A stretch of 64,000 nt of DNA from assembly GCA_963555705.1 (NCBI GenBank), contig OY743176.1, positions 38,982,497 to 39,046,496 of the forward strand. The letters run 5' to 3'. A model generated the notes under the pieces. The model worked only from the letters and a program-made list of their open reading frames with translations. It ran no database searches and was not told the origin of the DNA. Position 1 is the first letter of the stretch, and each line of letters starts with the position of its first letter. Positions 25,429 through 40,800 of this stretch are shown in pieces. The position numbers were made by a program, and so were the translations under genes. This DNA is from Ligustrum vulgare (taxonomy: Eukaryota > Streptophyta > Magnoliopsida > Lamiales > Oleaceae).

Positions 25429-28400
25429 CCTTCCCCGGTAATACTCGAGGTAACCTCCGACGAAGAGGCCTGTTTTTGGAGACACTAGCAAAGATGGTTG
25501 TGACAGCGGCTGAGATGTTGAAGATAATTGTTTGTTATCGACGTTATTGGCTGATGTGGAGGCAAATGCAGATGATTCCGACGAAATACTGGATGTGACA
25601 CATGGTATTCAAAACACCGAAGAATGACACATTCCCCGTTCGAACCCGTTTTGAAAATTCTGTCGACGATGCTTGTATAATTTTGGATGGGAGCACGGAT
25701 AAGCTGTTGGCAGTTGAAGCACATCATCTGTTAGTAGTCAAGTGCCTATTTATCATTCCATGGTTTAGAATGTTACATAACGTTTTAGAAACTGCAAATT
25801 CAAAAGAAAATATTTTAAAACAAGCTGTTATAAACTCGTGTATTGAACAATCGTGCAATTTCTTGTTATTTTTGCAGAGGCCAATATATATACAGAGAAT
25901 TTTACATATATATTAAGAAGTAGATTACATTGAACACGTGGCTTTGTAGTTGCAACTATAATAAAAAATAGTAATGAAAAAGGAGAATCTCGCAGAATTT
26001 TTTCCAAAAAGATATATTTAAGAGCATTACACAAAACTCATATCCATGATGATTCGGTGATTATTATTATGGGCGTATCAACTCATTGAATTTTAGTTTT
26101 GCATATACTTTGATGAGTGTTAGTTTGATAGCGTGGGGTCAAATGAGTGACTTCGTGATGGCAATTTTTGAAAATATTATATCGGTATTTAAATTTAACC
26201 ACGGAAGTTATTTGCATAGGACGAAAGTCGAAATTACAGAAAGTTACCAGGTTTTGTTAGACGTGTTTGATATATGACAGTAATTAAATAAAATTCAATA
26301 GTTTTAGGTGTAAGCTTCAAAAATAAAGATACATAGTGAGTTTAAATAATTATTTTTCTTTTTCTTTTCAGCTCGCAACTAAAAAATACATTACTGATTA
26401 GATAATTAATTCAGTATAACCGGGTTTAATTTTTATAAGTTCTCGGATTAAGTCGATTATGTATATATTAACGTTTCCTCTAAGCATCGAAATTCGAAAT
26501 TCGTAAGAGGTTGACATGTACCGGATTCGCACAATGCATTAGCGTTCTTTGGAATTGTTTCTCTCTTAATAAATTCTAGTCTTTGCATAACTTTTTCCTT
26601 TTCAAGTTCAGGGTAATCAATCATCTAAATTTCTTTAATTTTATATTTTAACATTTTTTTCTTTGTTTTTAAAGCAATTTAAGAATTTTCCAGGGAAATC
26701 TTGAAACTGATAAACCCTGAACTTTCTTTGTTATTTGCCATCAGTATTCTTTTATGACTGATCATTTACTAATTTTTTTTTCTATACAAAAATACCACTA
26801 TTGTTATTAATTTTCTATAATGAAAAATAACAACAGTGACCAATTTAAATTTCATGTTTCGAAGTTAGGAAACTGACAATTTCTGTTAATTCTACTAATA
26901 AAATCTTTGAGAAGTTAAGGTTCTCGATTTGTGATGGAAAATCCTTCCCCGGTAATACTCGAGGTAACCTCCGACGAAGAGGCCTGTTTTTGGAGACACT
27001 AGAAAAGATGGCTGTGACAGCGGCTCAGATGTTGAAGATAATTGTTTGTTATCGACGTTATTGGCTGATGTGGAGGCAAATGCAGATGATTTCGACGAAA
27101 TACTGGATGTGACACATGGTATTCAAAACACCGAAGAATGACACATTCCCCGTTCGAACCCGTTTTGAAAATTCTGTCGACGATGCTTGAATAATTTTGG
27201 ATGGGAGCACGGATAAACTGTTGGCAGTTGAAGCACATCATCTGTTAGTAGTCAAGTGCCTATTTATCATTCCATGGTTTAGAATGTTACATAACGTTTC
27301 AGAAACTGCAAATTCAAAAGAAAATATTTTAAAACAAGCAGTTATAAACTCGTGTATTGAACAATCGTGCAATTTCTTGTTATTTTTGCAGAGGCCAATA
27401 TATATATAGAGAATTTTACATATATGTTAAGAAGTAGATTACATTGAACACGTGGCTTTGCAGTTGCAACTATAATAAAAAATAGTAATGAAAAAGGAGA
27501 ATATCGCAGAATTTTTTCCAAGAAGATATATTTAAGAGCATTACACAAAACTCATATCCATGATGATTCGGTAATTATTATTATGGGCGTATCGACTCAT
27601 TGAATTTTAGTTTTGCATATACTTTGATGAGTGTTAGTTTGATAGCGTGGGGTCAAATGAGTGACTTCGTGATGGAAATTTTTTAAAATATTATATCGGT
27701 ATTTAAATTTAACCACGGAAGTTATTTGCATAGGAGGAAAGTCGAAATTACAGAAAGTTACCAGGTTTTGTTAGACGTGTTTGATATATGACAGTAATTA
27801 AATAAAATTCAATAGTTTTAGGTGTAATCTTAAAAAATCAAGATACATAGTGAGTTTAAATAATTATTTTTCTTTTTCTTTTCAGTTCGCAACTGAAAAA
27901 TACATTACTGATTAGATAATTAATTCAGTATAACCGGGTTTAATTTTTATAAGTTCTCGGATTAAGTCGATTATGTATATATTAACGTTTCCTCTAAGCG
28001 TCGAAATTCGAAATTCGTAAGAGGTTGAAATGTACGGGATTCGCACATTGCATTAGCGTTCTTTGGAATTGTTTCTCTCTTAATAAATTCTAGTCTTTGC
28101 ATAACTTTTTGCATTTCAAGTTCAGGGTAATAAATCATCTAAATTTTGTTAATTTTATATTTTAACATTTTTTTCTTTGTTTTTAAAGCAATTTAAGAAT
28201 TTTCCAGGGAAATCTTGAAACTGATAAACCCTGAACTTTCTTTGTTATTTGCCATCAGTATTCTTTTATGAATGATCATTTACTAATTTTTTTTTCAATA
28301 CAAAAATACCACTATTGTTATTAATTTTCTATAATGAAAAATAACAACAGTGACCAATTTAAATTTCATGTTTCGAAGTTAGGAAACTGACAATTTCTGT

Positions 28401-28794
28401 TAATTCTACTAATAAAATCTTTGAAAAGTTAAGGTTCTCGATTTGTGATGGAAAATCCTTCCCCATTAAAAATACTCGAGGTAACCTCCGACGAAGAGGC
28501 CTGTTTTTGGAGACACTAGAAAAGATGGCTGTGACAGCGGCTCAGATGTTGAAGATAATTGTTTGTTATCGAGGTTATTGGCTGATGTGGAGGCAAATGC
28601 AGATGATTTCGACGAAATAATGGATGTGACACATGGTATTCAAAACACCGAAGAATGACACATTCCCCGTTCGAACCCGTTTTGAAAATTCTGTCGACGA
28701 TGCTTGAATAATTTTGGATGGGAGCACGGATAAGCTGTTGGCAGTTGAAGCACATCATCTGTTAGTAGTCAAGTGCCTATTTATCATTCCATGG

Positions 28795-28812
28795 TTTAGA
28801 ATGTTATGAACA
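28795..28812. other. Deletion junction in an array unit (~72 bp lost)
   Basis: Other units read AGAATGTTACATAACG, then about 70 bases, then TCGTGTTATGAACAATCG. Here the sequence goes directly from AGAATGTTA to TGAACAATCG. The shared GTTA at both edges suggests a short-homology deletion, and it explains the 1445-bp interval to the next unit. Confidence 0.85.
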
Positions 28813-31800
28813 ATCGTGCAATTTCTTGTTATTTTTGCAGAGGCCAATATATATATAGAGAATTTTACATATATGTTAAGAAGTAGATTACATTGAACAC
28901 GTGGCTTTGTAGTTGCAACTATAATAAAAAATAGTAATGAAAAAGGACAATCTCAAAGAATTTTTTCCAATAAGATATATTTAAGGGCATTACACAAAAC
29001 TCATATCCATGATGATTCGGTAATTATTATTAAGGTTGTATCAACTCATTAAATTTTAGTTTTGCATATACTTTCATGAGTGTTAGTTTGATAGCGTGGG
29101 GTCAAATGAGTGACTTCGTGATGGCAATTTTCAAAATATTATTCCGGTATTTAAATTTAACCACAGAAGTTATTTGCATAGGAGGAAAGTCGAAATTACA
29201 CAAAGTTACAAGGTTTTGTTTGACGTGTTTGATATATGACAGTAATTAAATAAAATTCAATAGTTTTAGGTGTAATCTTAAAAAATCAAGATACATAGTG
29301 AGTTTAAATAATTATTTTTCTTTTTCTTTTTAGTTCGCAACTGAAAAATACATTACTGATTAGATAATTAATTCAGTATAACCGGGTTTAATTTTTATAA
29401 GTTCTCGGATTAAGTCGATTATATATATATTAACGTTTCCTCTAAGCCTCGAAATTCGAAATTCGTAAGAGGTTGACATGTACGGGATTCGCACATTGCA
29501 TTAGCGTTCTTTGGAATTGTTTCTCTCTTAATAAATTCTAGTCTTTGCATAACTTTTTGCATTTCAAGTTCACGGTAATCAATCATCTAAATTTTCTTAA
29601 TTTTATATTTCAATATTTTTTTCTTTGTTATTAAAGCAATTTAAGAATTTTACAGGGAAATCTTGAAACGGATTAACCCTGAACTTTCTTTGTTATTTGC
29701 CATCAGTTTTCTTTTATGAATGATCATTTACTATTTTTTTTTTCAATACAAAAATACCACTATTGCTGTTAATTTTCTATAATGAAAAATAAACACAGTG
29801 ACCAATTTAAATTTCATGTTTCGAAGTTAGGAAACTGACAATTTCTGTTAATTCTACTAATAAAATCTTTGAGAAGTTAAGGTTCTCGATTTGTGATGGA
29901 AAATCCTTCCCCGGTAATACTCGAGGTAACCTCCGACGAAGAGGCCTGTTTTTGGAGACACTAGCAAAGATGGCTGTGACAGCGGCTGAGATGTTGAAGA
30001 TAATTGTTTGTTATCGACGTTATTGGCTGATGTGGAGGCAAATGCAGATGATTCCGACGAAATACTGGATGTGACAAATGGTATTCAAAACACCGAAGAA
30101 TGACACATTCCCCGTTCGAACCCGTTTTGAAAATTCTGTCGACGATGCTTGTATAATTTTGGATGGGAGCACGGATAAGCTGTTGGCAGTTGAAGCACAT
30201 CATCTGTTAGTAGTCAAGTGCCTATTTATCATTCCATGGTTTAGAATGTTACATAACGTTTCAGAAACTGCAAATTCAAAAGAAAATATTTTAAAACAAG
30301 CTGTTATTAACTCGTGTATTGAACAATCGTGCAATTTCTTGTTATTTTTGCAGAGGCCAATATATATATAGAGAATTTTACATATATGTTAAGAAGTAGA
30401 TTACATTGAACACGTGGCTTTGCAGTTGCAACTATAATAAAAAATAGTAATGAAAAAGGAGAATCTCGAAGAATTTTTTCCAAAAAGATATATTTAAGAG
30501 CATTACACAAAACTCATATCCATGATGATTCGGTGATTATTATTATGGGCGTATCAACTCATTGAATTTTAGTTTTGCATATACTTTGATGAGTGTTAGT
30601 TTGATAGCGTGGGGTCAAATGAGTGACTTCGTGATGGCAATTTTTGAAAATATTATATCGGTATTTAAATTTAACCACAGAAGTTATTTGCATAGGAGGA
30701 AAGTCGAAATTACAGAAAGTTACCAGGTTTTGTTAGACGTGTTTGATATATGACAGTAATTAAATAAAATTCAATAGTTTTAGGTGTAAGCTTCAAAAAT
30801 AAAGATACATAGTGAGTTTAAATAATTATTTTTCTTTTTCTTTTCAGCTCGCAACTAAAAAATACATTACTGATTAGATAATTAATTCAGTATAACCGGG
30901 TTTAATTTTTATAAGTTCTCGGATTAAGTCGATTATGTATATATTAACGTTTCCTCCAAGCATCGAAATTCGAAATTCGTAAGAGGTTGACATGTACCGG
31001 ATTCGCACAATGCATTAGCGTTCTTTGGAATTGTTTCTCTCTTAATAAATTCTAGTCTTTGCATAACTTTTTGCTTTTCAAGTTCAGGGTAATCAATCAT
31101 CTAAATTTTGTTAATTTTATATTTTAACATTTTTTTCTTTGTTTTTAAAGCAATTTAAGAATTTTCCAGGGAAATCTTGAAACTGATAAACCCTGAACTT
31201 TCTTTGTTATTTGCCATCAGTATTCTTTTATGAATGATCATTTACTAATTTTTTTTTCTATACAAAAATACCACTATTGTTATTAATTTTCTATAATGAA
31301 AAATAACAACAGTGACCAATTTAAATTTCATGTTTCGAAGTTAGGAAACTTACAATTTCTATTAATTCTACTAATAAAATCTTTGAGAAGTTAAGGTTCT
31401 CGATTTGTGATGGAAAATCCTTCCCCGGTAATACTCGAGGTAACCTCCGACGAAGAGGCCTGTTTTTGGAGACACTAGCAAAGATGGCTGTGACAGCGGC
31501 TGAGATGTTGAAGATAATTGTTTGTTATCGACGTTATTGGCTGATGTGGAGGCAAATGCAGATGATTCCGACGAAATACTGGATGTGACAAATGGTATTC
31601 AAAACACCGAAGAATGACACATTCCCCGTTCGAACCCGTTTTGAAAATTCTGTCGACGATGCTTGTATAATTTTGGATGGGAGCACGGATAAGCTGTTGG
31701 CAGTTGAAGCACATCATCTGTTAGTAGTCAAGTGCCTATTTATCATTCCATGGTTTAGAATGTTACATAACGTTTCAGAAACTGCAAATTCAAAAGAAAA

Positions 31801-34800
31801 TATTTTAAAACAAGCTGTTATTAACTCGTGTATTGAACAATCGTGCAATTTCTTGTTATTTTTGCAGAGGCCAATATATATATAGAGAATTTTACATATA
31901 TGTTAAGAAGTAGATTACATTGAACACGTGGCTTTGCAGTTGCAACTATAATAAAAAATAGTAATGAAAAAGGAGAATCTCGAAGAATTTTTTCCAAAAA
32001 GATATATTTAAGAGCATTACACAAAACTCATATCCATGATGATTCGGTGATTATTATTATGGGCGTATCAACTCATTGAATTTTAGTTTTGCATATACTT
32101 TGATGAGTGTTTGTTTGATAGCGTGGGGTCAAATGAGTGACTTCGTGATGGCAATTTTTGAAAATATTATATCGGTATTTAAATTTAACCACGGAAGTTA
32201 TTTGCATAGGAGGAAAGTCGAAATTACAGAAAGTTACCAGGTTTTGTTAGACGTGTTTGATATATGACAGTAATTAAATAAAATTCAATAGTTTTAGGTG
32301 TAAGCTTCAAAAATAAAGATACATAGTGAGTTTAAATAATTATTTTTCTTTTTCTTTTCAGCTCGCAACTAAAAAAGACATTACTGATTAGATAATTAAT
32401 TCAGTATAACCGGGTTTAATTTTTATAAGTTCTCGGATTAAGTCGATTATGTATATATTAACGTTTCCTCCAAGCATCGAAATTCGAAATTCGTAAGAGG
32501 TTGACATGTACCGGATTCGCACAATGCATTAGCGTTCTTTGGAATTGTTTCTCTCTTAATAAATTCTAGTCTTTGCATAACTTTTTGCTTTTCAAGTTCA
32601 GGGTAATCAATCATCTAAATTTTGTTAATTTTATATTTTAACATTTTTTTCTTTGTTTTTAAAGCAATTTAAGAATTTTCCAGGGAAATCTTGAAACTGA
32701 TAAACCCTGAACTTTCTTTGTTATTTGCCATCAGTATTCTTTTATGAATGATCATTTACTAATTTTTTTTTCTATACAAAAATACCACTATTGTTATTAA
32801 TTTTCTATAATGAAAAATAACAACAGTGACCAATTTAAATTTCATGTTTCGAAGTTAGGAAACTTACAATTTCTATTAATTCTACTAATAAAATCTTTGA
32901 GAAGTTAAGGTTCTCGATTTGTGATGGAAAATCCTTCCCCGGTAATACTCGAGGTAACCTCCGACGAAGAGGCCTGTTTTTGGAGACACTAGAAAAGATG
33001 GCTGTGACAGCGGCTCAGATGTTGAAGATAATTGTTTGTTATCGACGTTATTGGCTGATGTGGAGGCAAATGCAGATGATTTCGACGAAATACTGGATGT
33101 GACACATGGTATTCAAAACACCGAAGAATGACACATTCCCCGTTCGAACCCGTTTTGAAAATTCTGTCGACGATGCTTGAATAATTTTGGATGGGAGCAC
33201 GGATAAACTGTTGGCAGTTGAAGCACATCATCTGTTAGTAGTCAAGTGCCTATTTATCATTCCATGGTTTAGAATGTTACATAACGTTTCAGAAACTGCA
33301 AATTCAAAAGAAAATATTTTAAAACAAGCAGTTATAAACTCGTGTATTGAACAATCGTGCAATTTCTTGTTATTTTTGCAGAGGCCAATATATATATAGA
33401 GAATTTTACATATATGTTAAGAAGTAGATTACATTGAACACGTGGCTTTGCAGTTGCAACTATAATAAAAAATAGTAATGAAAAAGGAGAATCTCAAAGA
33501 ATTTTTTCCAATAAGATATATTTAAGAGCATTACACAAAACTCATATCCATGATGATTCGGTAATTATTATTAAGGTTGTATCAACTCTTTGAATTTTAG
33601 TTTTGCATATACTTTGATGAGTGTTAGTTTGATAGCGTGGGGTCAAATGAGTGACTTCGTGATGGCAATTTTTGAAAATATTATTCCGGTATTTAAATTT
33701 AACCACAGAAGTTATTGCATAGGAGGAAAGTCGAAATTACAGAAAGTTACCAGGTTTTGTTAGACGTGTTTGATATATGACAGTAATTAAATAAAATTCA
33801 ATAGTTTTAGGTGTAATCTTAAAAAATCAAGATACATAGTGAGTTTAAATAATTATTTTTCTTTTTCTTTTCAGTTCGCAACTGAAAAATACATTACTGA
33901 TTAGATAATTAATTCAGTATAACCGGGTTTAATTTTTATAAGTTCTCGGATTAAGTCGATTATGTATATATTAACGTTTCCTCTAAGCCTCGAAATTCGA
34001 AATTCGTAAGAGGTTCACATGTACGGGATTCGCACATTGCATTAGCGTTCTTTGGAATTGTTTCTCACTTAATAAATTCTAGTCTTTGCATAACTTTTTG
34101 CATTTCAAGTTCAGGGTAATCAATCATCTAAATTTTGTTAATTTTATATTTTAACATTTTTTTCTTTGTTTTTAAAGCAATTTAAGAATTTTCCAGGGAA
34201 ATCTTGAAACTGATAAACCCTGAACTTTCTTTGTTATTTGCCATCAGTATTCTTTTATGAATGATCATTTACTAATTTTTTTTTTCTATACAAAAATACC
34301 ACTATTGTTATTAATTTTCTATAATGAAAAATAACAACAGTGACCAATTTAAATTTCATGTTTCGAAGTTAGGAAACTGACAATTTCTGTTAATTCTACT
34401 AATAAAATCTTTGAGAAGTTAAGGTTCTCGATTTGTGATGGAAAATCCTTCCCCGGTAATACTCGAGATAACCTCCGATGAAGAGGCCTGTTTTTGGAGA
34501 CACTAGAAAAGATGGCTGTGACAGCGGCTCAGATGTTGAAGATAATTGTTTGTTATCGACGTTATTGGCTGATGTGGAGGCAAATGCAGATGATTTCGAC
34601 GAAATAATGGATGTGACACATGGTATTCAAAACACCGAAGAATGACACATTCCCCGTTCGAACCCGTTTTGAAAATTCTGTCGACGATGCTTGAATAATT
34701 TTGGATGGGAGCACGGATAAACTGTTGGCAGTTGAAGCACATCATCTGTTAGTAGTCAAGTGCCTATTTATCATTCCATGGTTTAGAATGTTACATAACG

Positions 34801-37800
34801 TTTCAGAAACTGCAAATTCAAAAGAAAATATTTTAAAACAAGCTGTTATAAACTCGTGTATTGAACAATCGTGCAATTTCTTGTTATTTTTGCAGAGGCC
34901 AATATATATATAGAGAATTTTACATATATGTTAAGAAGTAGATTACATTGAACACGTGGCTTTGCAGTTGCAACTATAATAAAAAATAGTAATGAAAAAG
35001 GAGAATCTCGAAGAATTTTTTCCAAAAAGATATATTTAAGAGCATTACACAAAACTCATATCCATGATGATTCGGTAATTATTATTAAGGTTGTATCAAC
35101 TCTTTGAATTTTAGTTTTGCATATACTTTGATGAGTGTTAGTTTGATAGCGTGGGGTCAAATGAGTGACTTCGTGATGGCAATTTTTGAAAATATTATTC
35201 CGGTATTTAAATTTAACCACAGAAGTTATTTCATAGGAGGAAAGTCGAAATTACAGAAAGTTACCAGGTTTTGTTAGACGTGTTTGATATATGACAGTAA
35301 TTAAATAAAATTCAATAGTTTTAGGTGTAATCTTAAAAAATCAAGATACATAGTGAGTTTAAATAATTATTTTTCTTTTTCTTTTCAGTTCGCAACTGAA
35401 AAATACATTACTGATTAGATAATTAATTCAGTATAACCGGGTTTAATTTTTATAAGTTCTCGAATTAAGTCGATTATGTATATATTAACGTTTCCTCTAA
35501 GCGTCGAAATTCGAAATTCGTAAGAGGTTGACATGTGCGGGATTCGCACATTGCATTAGCGTTCTTTGGAATTGTTTCTCTCTTAATAAATTCTAGTCTT
35601 TGCATAACTTTTTGCATTTCAAGTTCAGGGTAATCAATCATCTAAATTTTGTTAATTTTATATTTTAACATTTTTTTCTTTGTTTTTAAAGCAATTTAAG
35701 AATTTTCCAGTGAAATCTTGAAACTGATAAACCCTGAACTTTCTTTGTTATTTGCCATCAGTATTCTTTTATGAATGATCATTTATTAATTTTTTTTTTC
35801 TATACAAAAATACCACTATTGTTATTAATTTTCTATAATGAAAAATAACAACAGTGACCAATTTAAATTTCATGTTTCGAAGTTAGGAAACTGACAATTT
35901 CTGTTAATTCTACTAATAAAATCTTTGAGAAGTTAAGGTTCTCGATTTGTGATGGAAAATCCTTCCCCGGTAATACTCGAGATAACCTCCGACGAAGAGG
36001 CCTGTTTTTGGAGACACTAGAAAAGATGGCTGTGACAGCGGCTCAGATGTTGAAGATAATTGTTTGTTATCGACGTTATTGGCTGATTAGGAGGCAAATG
36101 CAGATGATTTCAACGAAATACTGGATGTGACACATGGTATTCAAAACACCGAAGAATGACACATTCCCTGTTCGAACCCGTTTTGAAAATTCTGTCGACG
36201 ATGCTTGAATAATTTTGGATGGGAGCACGGATAAACTGTTGGCAGTTGAAGCACATCATCTGTTAGTAGTCAAGTGCCTATTTATCATTCCGTGGTTTAG
36301 AATGTTACATAACGTTTCAGAAACTGCAAATTCAAAAGAAAATATTTTAAAACAAGCAGTTATAAACTCGTGTATTGAACAATCGTGCAATTTCTTGTTA
36401 TTTTTGCAGAGGCCAATATATATATAGAGAATTTTACATATATGTTAAGAAGTAGATTACATTGAACACGTGGCTTTGCAGTTGCAACTATAATAAAAAA
36501 TAGAAATGAAAAAGGAGAATCTCAAAGAATTTTTTCCAATAAGATATATTTAAGAGCATTACACAAAACTCATATCCATGATGATTCGGTAATTATTATT
36601 AAGGTTGTATCAACTCTTTGAATTTTAGTTTTGCATATACTTTGATGAGTGTTAGTTTGATAGCGTGGGGTCAAATGAGTGACTTCGTGATGGCAATTTT
36701 TGAAAATATTATTCCAGTATTTAAATTTAACCACAGAAGTTATTTGCATAGGAGGAAAGTCGAAATTACAGAAAGTTACCAGGTTTTGTTAGACGTGTTT
36801 GATATATGACAGTAATTAAATAAAATTCAATAGTTTTAGGTGTAATCTTAAAAAATCAAGATACATAGTGAGTTTAAATAATTATTTTTCTTTTTCTTTT
36901 CAGTTCGCAACTGAAAAATACATTACTGATTAGATAATTAATTCAGTATAACCGGGTTTAATTTTTATAAGTTCTCGGATTAAGTCGATTATGTATATAT
37001 TAACGTTTCCTCTAAGCCTCGAAATTCGAAATTCGTAAGAGGTTGACATGTACGGGATTCGCACATTGCATTAGCGTTCTTTGGAATTGTTTCTCTCTTA
37101 ATAAATTCTAGTCTTTGCATAACTTTTTGCATTTCAAGTTCAGGGTAATCAATCATCTAAATTTTGTTAATTTTATATTTTAACATTTTTTTCTTTGTTT
37201 TTAAAGCAATTTAAGAATTTTCCAGGGAAATCTTGAAACTGATAAACCTTGAACTTTCTTTGTTATTTGCCATCAGTTTTCTTTTATGAATGATCATTTA
37301 ATAATTTTTTTTTCTATACAAAAATACCACTATTGTTGTTAATTTTCTATAATGAAAAATAACAACAGTGACCAATTTAAATTTCATGTTTCAAGGTGAG
37401 GAAACTGACAATTTCTATTAATTTTATTAATAAAATATTTGAGAAGTTAAGGTTCTCGATTTGTGACTGAAAATCCTTCCCCAGTAATACTCGAGGTAAC
37501 CTCCGACAAACAGGCCTGTTTTGGAGACACTAGAAAAGAAGGCTGTGACAGCGGCTGAGATGTTGATGATAATGGTTTGTTATCGAAGTTATTGGCTGAT
37601 GTGGAGGAAAATATAGATGATTCCGACGAAATACTGGATGTGACACATGGTATTCAAAACACTGAAGAATGACACATTCCCCGTTCGAACCCGTTTTGAA
37701 AATTCTGTCGACGATGATTGTATAATTTTGGATGGGAGCACGGATAAGCTGTTGGTAGTTGAAGCACCGCATCTGTTAGTAGTCAAGTGCCTATTTACCA

Positions 37801-40800
37801 TTCCATGGTTTAGAATGTTACATAACGTTTCAGAAACTGCAAATTCAAAAGAAAATATTTTAAAACAAGCAGTTATAAACTCGTGTTATGAACAATCGTG
37901 CAATATCTTGTTATTTTTGCAGAGGCCAATATATATATAGAGAATTTTACATATATGTTAAGAAGTAGATTACATTGAACACGTGGCTTTTTAGTTGCAA
38001 CTATAATAAAAAATAGTAATGAAAAAGGAGAATCTCGCAGAATTTTTTCCAAGAAGATATATTTAAGAGCACTACACAAAACTCATATCCATGATGATTC
38101 GGTAATTGGTATTACGGTTGTATCAACTCATTGAATTTTAGTTTTGTATATACTTTGATGAGTGTTAGTTTGATAGCGTGGGGTCAAATGAGTGACTTCG
38201 TGATGGCAATTTTTGAAAATATTATACCGCTATTTAAATTTAACCACGGAAGTTATTTGCATAGGAGGAAAGTGGAAATTACACAAAGTTACCAGGTTTT
38301 GTTAGACGTGTTTGATATATGATAGTAATTAAATAAAATTCAATAGTTTTAGGTGTAATCTTAAAAAATCAAGATACATAGTGAGTTTAAATAATTATTT
38401 TTCTTTTTCTTTTCAGCTCGCTACTGAAAAATACATTACTGATTAGATAATTAATTCAGTATAACCGGGTTTAATTTTTATAAGTTCTCGGATTAAGTCG
38501 ATTATGTATATACTAATGATTCCTCTATGCATCGAAATTCGAAATTCGTAAGAGGTTGACATGTACGGGATTCGCACATTGTATTAGCGTTCTTTGGAAT
38601 TGTTTCTCTTAATAAATTCTAGTCTTTGCATAACTTTTTGTTTTCAAGTTCAGGGTAATCAATCATCTAAATTTTTTTAATTTTATATTTTAACATTTTT
38701 TTCTTTGTTTTTAAAGCAATTTAAGAATTTTCCAGGGAAATCTTGAAACTGATAAACCTTGAACTTTCTTTGTTATTTGCCATCAGTTTTCTTTTATGAA
38801 TGATCATTTAATAATTTTTTTTTCTATACAAAAATACCACTATTGTTGTTAATTTTCTATAGTGAAAAATAACAACAGTGACCAATTTAAATTTCATGTT
38901 TCAAAGTGAGGAAACTGACAATTTCTATTAATTTTATTAATAAAATATTTGAGAAGTTAAGGTTCTCGATTTGTGACTGAAAATCCTTCCCCAGTAATAC
39001 TCGAGGTAACCTCCGACAAACAGGCCTGTTTTGGAGACACTAGAAAAGAAGGCTGTGATAGCGGCTGAGATGTTGAAGATAATGGTTTGTTATCGAAGTT
39101 ATTGGCTGATGTGGAGGCAAATGCAGATGATTTCAACGAAATACTGGATGTGACACATGGTATTCAAAACACCGAAGAATGACACATTCCCCGTTCGAAC
39201 CCGTTTTGAAAATTCTGTCGACGATGCTTGAATAATTTTGGATGGGAGCACGGATAAACTGTTGGCAGTTGAAGCACATCATCTGTTAGTAGTCAAGTGC
39301 CTATTTATCATTCCATGGTTTAGAATGTTACATAACGTTTCAGAAACTGCAAATTCAAAAGAAAATATTTTAAAACAAGCAGTTATAAACTCGTGTATTG
39401 AACAATCGTGCAATTTCTTGTTATTTTTGCAGAGGCCAATATATATATAGAGAATTTTACATATATGTTAAGAAGTAGATTACATTGAACACGTGGCTTT
39501 GCAGTTGCAACTATAATAAAAAATAGTAATGAAAAAGGAGAATATCGCAGAATTTTTTCCAAGAAGATATATTTAAGAGCATTATACAAAACTCATATCC
39601 ATGATGATTCGGTAATTATTATTAAGGTTGTATCAACTCATTGAATTTTAGTTTTGCATATACTTTGATGAGTGTTAGTTTGATAGCGTGGGGTCAAATG
39701 AGCGACTTCGTGATGGCAATTTTTGACCACTGAAGTTATTTGCATAGGAGGAAAGTCGAAATTACACAAAGTTACCAGGTTTTGTTAGACGTGTTAGATA
39801 TATTACAGTAATTAAATAAAATTCAAGAGTTTTTGGTGTAATCTTAAAAAATTAAGATAATAGTGAGTTTAAATAATTATTATTATTTTTTTTCTGTTCG
39901 CAACTGAAAAATACATTACTGATTAGATAATTAATTCAGTATAACCAGGTTTAATTTTTGTAAGTTCTCGGATTAAGTCGATTATGTATATATTAACATT
40001 TCCTCTAAGCATCGAAATTCGTAATTCGTAAGAGGTTGACACGTACGGGATTCGCACGTTGCATTGGCGTTCTTTGGAATTGTTTCTCTCTTAATAAATT
40101 CTAGTCTTTACGTAACTCTTTGCTTTTCAAGTTCAGGGTAATCAATCATCTAAATTTTGTTAATTTTATATGTTTTTAACATTTTTTTCTTTGTTTTTAA
40201 AGCAATTTAAGAATTTTCCAGGGAAATCTTGAAACGGATAAACCCTGAACTTTCTTTGTTATTTGCCATCAGTGTTCTTTTATGAATGATCATTTACTAT
40301 TTTTTTTTCTATACAAAAATACCACTATTGTTGTTAATTTTCTATAATGAAAAATAAACACTGTGACCAATTTAAATTTCATGTTTCGAACTTAGGAAAC
40401 TGACAATTTCTGTTAATTCTATTAATAAAATCTTTGAGAAGTTAAGGTTCTCGATTTGTGATGGAAAATCCTTCCTCGTTAATACTCGAGGTACCCTCTG
40501 ACAAAGAGGCCTGTTTTGTAGACACTAGAAAAGAAGGCTGTAACAGCGGTTGAGATGTTGAGGATAATGGTTTGTTATCGAAGTTATTGGCTGATGTGGA
40601 GGCAAATGCAGATGATTCCGACGAAATACTGGATGTGACACATGGTATTCAAAACACTGAAGAATGACACATTCCCCGTTTGAACCCGTTTTGAAAATTC
40701 TGTCGACGATGATTATATAATTTTGGATGGGAGCACGGATAAACTGTTGGCATTCAAAGCACATCATCTGTTAGTAGTCAAGTGACTATTTATCATTCCG

